Shown here one piece after another: positions 58,532 to 64,000 of a stretch of DNA of 64,000 nucleotides (positions are counted from its first letter, which is position 1; each line of letters opens with the position of its first letter). Origin of the DNA: Pseudobacteriovorax antillogorgiicola (GTDB taxonomy: Bacteria; Bdellovibrionota_B; Oligoflexia; Oligoflexales; RGVZ01). Location of the stretch: assembly GCA_945898195.1 (NCBI GenBank), contig CAMDHM010000006.1:1-64000 (forward strand), read 5' to 3'. A program made the position numbers and the translations under genes. Below the pieces are notes generated by a model. The model was not told the DNA's origin. It searched no databases and saw only the letters and a list, made by a program, of their open reading frames with translations.

Positions 58532-59157
58532 TTAAACCAATACCAATTTTGGAAATGAACCGGTCAGCACATGGCCGCCTGATCGTGGTGTTACACTGAA
58601 CACAGCGGCGGTTTCCATGATCTTGTTTGGCAGCAGGTGCAAATAAAGCATCGTCGTCTTCATGTCTTTGTGCCCTAAAATTTTGCTGACGGTCACGAGG
58701 TTGACACCTTGGTCGATCATAAGTGTTGCTGCGGTATGTCTGAGGTCATGAAAGCGGATCGCCTGGTCCCGGATTCTTTCAAGTCCTTTGCAAAATACTG
58801 CCGCCTAAATACCTCGTGACAGATCGGGTTGCCGGTATCGGAGTGGCAAAAGACCGTACTCAAATTTGAGTATGCGCGGTTGGCCTGAAAAACTTCCGTG
58901 AGTGCTTGCTGAAGCCCTGCATTGCAAGGAACGTTGCGAGGCTCTCTACCTTTTGGGGGCCTCATCGTGCAGACTGTACGATCATACTGATGATCGATGT
59001 ACAATACGCGACCGCCTGATTTGAGATTCACAGGTTTGAGACCCCAGATTTCGCCCGATCGTAATCCAGTGTTCAATGCGATAAGATACACTGCATACAC
59101 CCACCTGTTTGGACTTCCTGGCGGATACTTTTGGTTCGTAAACGATAGGAAAGCTTC
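58532..59157 (-). pseudogene. Tyrosine recombinase/integrase remnant
   Basis: Catalytic half of a phage-type integrase. Arg in NTGLRSGEIWGL; HDLRHTAATLM with His and Arg; the terminal LGHKDMKTTMLYLHL with His and the tyrosine nucleophile. The frame shifts near 58765, between KDLKESG and RDQAIRFHDLRH. The 5' part is missing: the sequence meets the left end of an IS3-like element at 59158, and a stop occurs close to it. So it cannot make an active recombinase. Its place at the tRNA-fMet 3' end is that of an island integrase. Confidence 0.85.
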
Positions 59158-59224
59158 TGAACTTCCTCACGAAAACGGACTCCAAGAAAAGTAGAATGGG
59201 GTAAAGCCCCTATGGAGGAGTCCT

Positions 59225-59532
59225 ATGTCAAAGAAGTTGGGTCAAAAACGTCGTAAGCTTAGCCAAGAATTCAAGCAAGATGCGGTCAAACTGGTTATCG
59301 ATCAAGGCATGAAGTGCACGGAAGCCGCCAGGGATCTTGGGGTTGATCAGAATACCCTGAGTCGATGGGTTGCGGAATTCAAGGCCGATGGACCCGCCGC
59401 ATACCCGGGCAAGGGCTATTTGAAGCCCGATGACCAGCAACCAAAGACCTTGAAGCCCGCGTCAAACGCCTGACCATGGAGCGAGACATCTTAAAAAAGG
59501 CAATGGCCTACTTCGTGGACGTCCCGAAGTGA
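59225..59532 (+). pseudogene. IS3-family OrfA, frameshifted
   Basis: Starts MSKKLGQKRRKLSQEFKQDA with the usual helix-turn-helix (CTEAARDLGVDQNTLSRWVAEF). A shift before 59443 puts the C-terminal leucine-zipper part (KDLEARVKRLTMERDILKKA to stop 59532) in another frame; the original frame ends early at 59473. The A6G slippery run for the -1 frameshift into orfB (about 59494) is still present. Confidence 0.8.
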
Positions 59533-60110
59533 AGTATGCCTTGATTGAGACGATATCGAAGGTCCACGTGGCAAGTCGTGGGATTTACGGTAGTCCCCGG
59601 GTTTTCAAGGCCCTTAAGGCCGTGGGCAGTATGATTAGCAAGGCAACCGTCGAACAAGTTATGCGGGAAAACAAACTCAAAGCGCGTGGATCAAAAAAGT
59701 ACAAAGAAACCACGGATTCGAAACATTCAAATCCAGTTGCAGATAATATTGCAGCGCGCGCATTTGAACCTGGCGTCCCGAACAAGCTCTGGTGCGCTGA
59801 TATCACGTGCCTTTGGACCGACAAGGCTGGCTCTATCTGGCAGCTGTTCTTGATGCCGGAACCCGTAATTGGAATGCGATGCAGCATGAGCCGCATTGGC
59901 AATTGCTGGGACAACGCGGTCATGGAAAGTTTTTTTCATTCGCTGAAAGTTGAATGGGTATATCAGACACGGTATAAAACGCGTGCCGCAGCAAGATTCA
60001 GCATTTTTGAATACATTGAGGTGTTTTATAACCGGCAGCGAACTCACTCGACGCTTGGTTACGTCACACCGGAATGCTATGAGCGGCGACTGCTATCGAA
60101 ATGTGCTTAA
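59529..60110 (+). pseudogene. IS3-family OrfB transposase with deleted DDE core
   Basis: 193 residues versus the usual 270-290. The first catalytic Asp (WCADITCLW) and the Glu (CWDNAVMESFFHSLK) remain, but the middle with the second Asp (the HSDRGSQY motif) is missing: sequence jumps from SIWQLFLM to PEPVIGMRCSMSRIG. The loss of about 85-90 residues matches the shortened element. It cannot encode an active transposase. Confidence 0.85.
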
Positions 60111-60150
60111 CAGTGAGTCCGTTTTAGGCGGGGAAGATCATACGTGTTTT

Positions 60151-60777
60151 TTAAGTTTCGACTTCCTTCAGCCTAATCAAAGTCTCAGCCTTTATTCTTC
60201 CACCACTTAACTGTAATTGCCAAAGAGCCGCTTCAGGAAGTGTCAGAAAAAGCGCAACAAGCCGCATAGTGAGCATGTCCTTGCACTTTCCATTTTCAAT
60301 ACGCTTCATGGTTAAGTACGGCACATCGAAAGCAACAGAATATTCCCACAAAGATAGATGATGACGTTCTCGAAAGGATTTCAGTTCTACCACTAAATCT
60401 TGTAAATTAAAAAGTGTGACGGTCTCAAAAACAAAAGTGGAAGGCCCTCGTCTACCAATCGTAGTCAGCAGTTTGATGAGGTTAGTTTCAGTTGGGTTTA
60501 TACCGCAAGACTTGCAGTAGTCTTTATAAGCAGGGTTGTCCTTCGACGGGATACGGTCATAGAGGGATGGAAATATTTTTTCAGATTTATGGATCACTTG
60601 GGTTAAGGGCAGCTCAGGTCCAATTGAGATAGCGGTTTTCAAACGCATATATTTCATGTCGTAAGTAAAAATATAGGAGCCATCTTTTGCGTTATGCTCA
60701 AGAGACCCCACAAAAATTTTACGTTTGCGTCCTTCATGATAAACTTTGAGTTGATGAGGATCAGGTTTTAATTGCAT
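60151..60777 (-). CDS. HipS-like HipA N-domain fused to a C-terminal HTH (antitoxin)
   Basis: 208 residues. The first ~115 resemble the HipA N-terminal subdomain/HipS (KIFVGSLEHNAKDGSYIFTYDMKYM, FPSLYDRIPSKDN, TIGRRGPSTFVFE). Residues about 130-185 are a Cro/C1-type helix-turn-helix (LKSFRERHHLSLWEYSVAFDVPYLTMKRIENG). So HipS and HipB functions are in one chain, in the order S-B. It overlaps the kinase gene by 17 bp and is translated after it. It should repress the operon and hold the kinase inactive, by analogy with HipBST; this is inference. Confidence 0.75.
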   Translation of the reverse strand: MQLKPDPHQLKVYHEGRKRKIFVGSLEHNAKDGSYIFTYDMKYMRLKTAISIGPELPLTQVIHKSEKIFPSLYDRIPSKDNPAYKDYCKSCGINPTETNLIKLLTTIGRRGPSTFVFETVTLFNLQDLVVELKSFRERHHLSLWEYSVAFDVPYLTMKRIENGKCKDMLTMRLVALFLTLPEAALWQLQLSGGRIKAETLIRLKEVET

Positions 60778-61678
60778 TTTTAATCTCGTCGTATCTTTTG
60801 GTAATAAGTTTTTTCATAGCGGCTTTCATCAACTCTGAACAAAAGCTTTTATCCACAAGAGTAATGATCTTAGGCAAGTTTATGGAACTAAAAAATGAAT
60901 GCATAAAATCTTTAAACCCAAGACGCAAAAATTCTTCCACATAATCTGTTGCCGTGGGTTCTTTACTTATAAGCGTCGACATTTTTCCTCTCGGATTCCA
61001 ATCCGCTTTAAGAAAATCTCCGTACTCAAGGCCTAAAGCTGAGGTGTTGTCATAAATGGGAGCAAGACGAGTGCTCTTTGCTGTAACGAGCATTCCCAAA
61101 TTGCGCCCGTGACGGTCGTGATTGCCAATCAAAGAATCAAAAAGGCAGGTCTTTACAAAAATTTCTGCGTCAGCAAGGCGTCCTGTCTGCTGCAAAATTA
61201 AGCCCAGCAGATCTTCACAACAGAACTCCGCCTCAGGTTTGCGGTAGTGAAAAATATGCACCAGATTGGCAATCTCCACGCCTTGGACAAAATTTTTAGT
61301 TGCAAAGGTCCGCTCACCGCCAAATTTTAGGATATAAAAATCTGGAATAGGAAGTCCCAGTTGATGGGCAATTTGATTACAAAGGTATTCATTGTCAGGA
61401 AGCTCAGGCGCTAAGTCTTCCTTCACCTTAAAGATATAGGAGTTTCCGCCCAGGGTTGCCGAATATTTTTTAAACCGGCCATGAAAAAAGCTGGAATTCC
61501 AAGCGGTATCATTGGCGTCAACTTCCTGCCCTCCGCTTCCTGACTGGCGCCTAACAAAACCTTCAAATGGTTTTTCTATTTTAAACCACTCCTTGTAACA
61601 GGTTATGTGAAGACCCGTTTCCTCAAATTCGTTATCTAAAAAACCAAGACATTTTAGGCAAATCGAACTTTTAGGCAT
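60761..61678 (-). CDS. HipT/HipA-like serine/threonine kinase toxin
   Basis: 305 residues, ATG with AAGGG upstream. N-terminal Cys pair ICLKCLG plus CYKEW suggests a small zinc site. The HipA-type kinase core follows: nucleotide-binding SYIFKVKEDL, catalytic loop IGNHDRHGRNLGML (about 183-196), metal-binding PIYDNTSALG (about 208). It lacks the HipA N-terminal subdomain, which the next gene encodes, as in HipBST systems. Known HipT kinases target tryptophanyl-tRNA synthetase, HipA glutamyl-tRNA synthetase; the target here is unknown. Confidence 0.8.
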   Translation of the reverse strand: MPKSSICLKCLGFLDNEFEETGLHITCYKEWFKIEKPFEGFVRRQSGSGGQEVDANDTAWNSSFFHGRFKKYSATLGGNSYIFKVKEDLAPELPDNEYLCNQIAHQLGLPIPDFYILKFGGERTFATKNFVQGVEIANLVHIFHYRKPEAEFCCEDLLGLILQQTGRLADAEIFVKTCLFDSLIGNHDRHGRNLGMLVTAKSTRLAPIYDNTSALGLEYGDFLKADWNPRGKMSTLISKEPTATDYVEEFLRLGFKDFMHSFFSSINLPKIITLVDKSFCSELMKAAMKKLITKRYDEIKNAIKT

Positions 61679-61893
61679 ATTTCAACCCTTCACAGGTCTA
61701 AATTGAGTCCATCTGCATAATAGGCTCATTATAGCCCGTGTTTAAAATGGGTTCAATACATCTCACAACTAGTTCGTAACGCCGCATGATCACAGATGTT
61801 TAAAATATTAACCCTAAGAAAAATTGGAAAATAAGCGGCCTGAGTAAAATAAGTTTGGTAGTTTTTCATTTTATTGTTGACAAACATAAGTAC

Positions 61894-61930
61894 CGGCTCC
61901 CTTGAATAAATCAGAGCCGTTTCTTTTTGT
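61894..61930 (+). terminator. Terminator-like hairpin in a gene-free spacer
   Basis: CGGCTC (61894-61899) and GAGCCG (61914-61919) around a 14-nt loop, followed on the plus strand by TTTCTTTTT. No plus-strand gene lies upstream, so it may end a small RNA or be chance. The rest of 61679-62020 holds the presumed promoter of the hip-like operon and no gene. Confidence 0.35.
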
Positions 61931-62020
61931 GCGGCGGATAACCACCGACTCGATGCACGTGATTACAATCACGAATTTATAATACATTGACCCAGTGATT
62001 TGACTCAACGATCGCGGAGA

Positions 62021-62575
62021 TTATGCGTCGTAATCGCCTTTATAACGAATTCCTAAAGCGTTGTTGAATCGATTCAGCATATTTATGAAGCCTATCAGAA
62101 AAGTCAGTTCGACAATTTCTGGGTCACTAAAGTGCTGCTTAATCTCTGCAAAAAGAATGTCTGAGACGCGATTAGAATCTCGCGTGACAACTTCCGTGTA
62201 AGCCAAAGCCGCCTTCTCACGCGGAGAAAGAAGATCCAAGTTTTCGACGGCAACCACTGGGTCATCACTAATTCCCAACTGGCGCATCAGACTGATGTGA
62301 GAACTCGCACAAAACTGGCATTCGTTCATCAACGAAGCCTTCAGAATCACTTTCTCTTTAAGAACACGGTCCAAAATTCCACCGGGATAAACACTACTTC
62401 CAAAGGTCGAAAATGAAGCTAGAAGCTCAGGCCTCATCGCCAAGGCCTGCAGCATTTCAACCACAGGAAAGCCGCGATCTTGAAGGCGCCGGCTCTCGGC
62501 CAAGCTCGAGTCCGCTTTAACAGCATCGAATGATTTTTTGACGATTTCAGGATCGATTGTAATCCGCATCTTCAT
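62021..62575 (-). CDS. AhpD-like/carboxymuconolactone decarboxylase-family protein
   Basis: About 184 residues; the start is uncertain (ATG 62575 or 62569 follow GGGGGAT; 62611 is the far upstream choice). NECQFCASSHISLMRQLG carries the CXXC-x2-H of AhpD-type peroxidases, and ALAYTEVVTRDSNRVSD is the second half of the fold. Such proteins reduce peroxides or act as non-heme redox partners. It is isolated from redox partners here. Confidence 0.82.
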   Translation of the reverse strand: MKMRITIDPEIVKKSFDAVKADSSLAESRRLQDRGFPVVEMLQALAMRPELLASFSTFGSSVYPGGILDRVLKEKVILKASLMNECQFCASSHISLMRQLGISDDPVVAVENLDLLSPREKAALAYTEVVTRDSNRVSDILFAEIKQHFSDPEIVELTFLIGFINMLNRFNNALGIRYKGDYDA

Positions 62576-62716
62576 ATCCCCCATCAAGTTGACCAAATTC
62601 CCAGCAAACATTATTATCTTCTGCCAAAAAAAAGTTCATCAACGAAAAATCAAAAGATATTTTGCTCCGTCGAAAAACACCAATGCATGATAGAATCTTG
62701 AAGGAGGATTTTACCC

Positions 62717-63103
62717 ATGCCCACCATGTTCACGTGTCTACTCATTGCAATGTTGCTGCCCTTTCTCCCGCGAATCCTAACGTTCCGTGCGCAATTTAAA
62801 AACGGTTACGACAATCACGAACCCAGGCGACAGCAGGCGAATCTTACAGGCCTTGGGGCGCGCGCGGTCGGGGCGCATCAGAATAGCTTCGAAGCCTTGT
62901 TGCTTTTTGCGTGTGCCGTGATGATTGCCTACGTAACTCAAGTCGATCCTGTCATCTGTGGACAGCTTTCAATCGTTTTTATCGTGTCTCGGGTTGCCTT
63001 TATAGCACTGTATTTATTGGATATGCCTGGCCCTCGCTCAACGGTCTGGACCATCGGACTCGGCTTGACGATCACCTTGGCTGCTGCTCGTTGGATATTC
63101 TGA
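62717..63103 (+). CDS. MAPEG-family membrane protein
   Basis: 128 residues, ATG with AAGGAGG upstream. Four membrane segments and the family motif GARAVGAHQNSFEALLLF (R-A-x-G-A-H-x-N-x-x-E). Eukaryotic members are glutathione S-transferases/leukotriene synthases; bacterial roles are unclear. Confidence 0.85.
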   Translation: MPTMFTCLLIAMLLPFLPRILTFRAQFKNGYDNHEPRRQQANLTGLGARAVGAHQNSFEALLLFACAVMIAYVTQVDPVICGQLSIVFIVSRVAFIALYLLDMPGPRSTVWTIGLGLTITLAAARWIF

Positions 63104-63104
63104 G

Positions 63105-64000
63105 TTGCGCCTCACTAAATTAATAAGATTTTCCGGAATAGGTATCGCCGCAGCCGCAAAGTCTGCCTTCAACCAGCATCGGGCCCATAAATACCTTGTT
63201 GACAGCCTGCTGGATCAACCCGGTATCCCAAGTAAGATCGCGCAACTTCTGGCCATGCGCGGTGGATTGAACTCAACCCACGCAACGTTTCCTCGGCTTT
63301 CTATTGAGGAGATTCGTGACCGAATTTCCGAGCAGTCTCCATCACTGGCAGGGGCCATTGAATCGATTAGCGATCGGCCCCGGGTCGCGTCGCTTTCACA
63401 GGTCCACGAGGCCAAACTTTTTTCGGGCGAACGGGTCGCCATCAAAATTCAGTTTCCGGGAATTGCGGACGAAATCGCTGAACAGGTTGATGATTTCATC
63501 AGGCTTGCCGCACATAGCCCGGCTAAGGCCTATGGATTTACTGAAGAGGTCTGGGGAGGGTTTCTGAGAGAAAAGCTTCTCGAAGAGCTCGACTATCTTG
63601 GTGAGGCCCGTTACCAACAAGAGTTCGGCGCAAGCATCCGAACCGGTGGAATTATCATCCCAGAAGTCTACGAACGCCTCTCGACCAAGACCATCCTTGT
63701 ACAATCTTGGGAGGAGTCAATCTCACCAGGAGATTTTTCCGCGTCGCGTCACAGCTTGGAGCTGGTCCACTTTCGGGATGCCGCCAAACTTATGGTTGAA
63801 ATGCTCGCACACAGTCTGTTTCAAACGAAACTGATTCACTGCGATTTGAACCCTGGAAATTACGGATTTCGCACGGATCGCGAAAGTAAAACCACAAACC
63901 TAGTCCTCTATGATTTTGGCTCTATGCAGCGACTATCTCCTGAGCGAGTAAGCCGACTTGCGGATCTGATGACTCATGCGCCAGATCGGGTCAAGGACGG
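63105..64000 (+). CDS. ABC1/UbiB-family atypical kinase, 3' end outside the window
   Basis: At least 298 codons from a TTG at 63105, two bases after the MAPEG stop; the frame is open to the window end. VASLSQVHEAKLFSGERVAIKIQFPGI corresponds to the ABC1 core (Ala-rich QVH loop, VAIK). Then EELDYLGEARYQQEF, IIIPEVYERLSTKTILVQSWEE, catalytic LIHCDLNPGNYGF and metal site LVLYDFGSMQ. The N-terminal KxGQ motif appears as SKIAQL. Members support ubiquinone or lipid metabolism. Translational coupling with the MAPEG gene is likely. Confidence 0.82.
   Translation, partial: MRLTKLIRFSGIGIAAAAKSAFNQHRAHKYLVDSLLDQPGIPSKIAQLLAMRGGLNSTHATFPRLSIEEIRDRISEQSPSLAGAIESISDRPRVASLSQVHEAKLFSGERVAIKIQFPGIADEIAEQVDDFIRLAAHSPAKAYGFTEEVWGGFLREKLLEELDYLGEARYQQEFGASIRTGGIIIPEVYERLSTKTILVQSWEESISPGDFSASRHSLELVHFRDAAKLMVEMLAHSLFQTKLIHCDLNPGNYGFRTDRESKTTNLVLYDFGSMQRLSPERVSRLADLMTHAPDRVKD

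Larger units (their letters stand above)
59158..60140 (+). mobile_element. Degenerate IS3-family insertion sequence
   Basis: Imperfect terminal inverted repeats of about 25 bp: the left begins TGAACTTCC and the right, reverse complemented, TGATCTTCC; both share AAAACGGACTC. The element is 983 bp, about 250-280 bp shorter than intact IS3 relatives. It carries orfA and orfB of the OrfAB transposase, both damaged. No target-site duplication is visible at the ends. It splits the integrase gene and ends 10 bp before the HipS-like gene's stop. Confidence 0.85.

Noticed and set aside
59158-60140. Target-site duplication flanking the IS
   Set aside because: The 3-4 bases outside each end (TTC and TAC) do not match.
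61679-62020. Right attachment site repeating the tRNA-fMet 3' end
   Set aside because: No copy of the T-arm/acceptor sequence was found in this spacer or elsewhere downstream in the window.

Overview
This 64 kb window looks like the chromosome of a Gram-negative, diderm bacterium. It carries many signal peptides and lipoboxes, an outer-membrane barrel, lytic transglycosylase, MotAB stators and type IV prepilin-like proteins. The gene mix (lexA-imuA-imuB-dnaE2 mutagenesis cassette, long TPR envelope proteins next to a transglycosylase, a Bdellovibrio-style HNH endonuclease, many small unique lipoproteins) points most towards Bdellovibrionota/Oligoflexia or a related deltaproteobacterial lineage. 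That placement is inference from gene content; there is no rRNA in the window.

Layout. 1-2.7 kb: a gene-poor start with a 26-bp perfect inverted repeat, a weak TonB-like gene, and an HNH endonuclease gene broken by one in-frame TAG. 2.9-6.5 kb: arginine biosynthesis (argR divergent from argG-argH-small zinc-ribbon gene) with tandem palindromes that look like ArgR operators. 6.7-6.8 kb: two tRNA-Val genes. 6.9-17.3 kb: minus-strand block lexA, imuA, imuB, dnaE2, motA, motB, lipoprotein, DUF2079 protein. A CAP-domain lipoprotein gene lies antisense between imuB and dnaE2. Two palindromes with the core ACCATA-N6-TATGGT sit at the imuA and imuB starts and are proposed as the local SOS box. 17.4-22.3 kb: housekeeping and envelope genes (Ste24-type protease, outer-membrane protein, Nudix hydrolase, BtuF-like protein).

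22.3-31.7 kb: a minus-strand operon of a family-1 lytic transglycosylase, four exported proteins (three rich in TPR-type helices, one of them a lipoprotein) and a receiver-only response regulator. It resembles the periplasmic/outer-membrane part of a Glt/Agl-like envelope machine. 32-36.8 kb: tRNA-Pro, an SGNH hydrolase, two lipoproteins (one with a CXXCH haem motif) and a prepilin-like protein with a long Ser/Thr stalk. 36.9-41.8 kb: a BMP-type nucleoside ABC importer operon followed by yggU. 42-58.4 kb: mixed genes including an OmpR/sensor-kinase pair, a saccharopine-dehydrogenase-like enzyme, SIMPL and BrkB proteins, Smr, prmA-rsmE, aconitase and a PTPS-related membrane protein.

58.4-61.7 kb: an island remnant at the 3' end of the initiator tRNA gene. 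It holds a frameshifted integrase fragment cut by a degenerate IS3-family element, followed by a two-gene HipA-like toxin-antitoxin locus in which the kinase (HipT-like) is separate and the HipS-like domain is fused to a C-terminal HTH. 62-64 kb: AhpD-like, MAPEG and ABC1/UbiB-kinase genes, the last cut by the window end. No CRISPR array or rRNA operon was seen.
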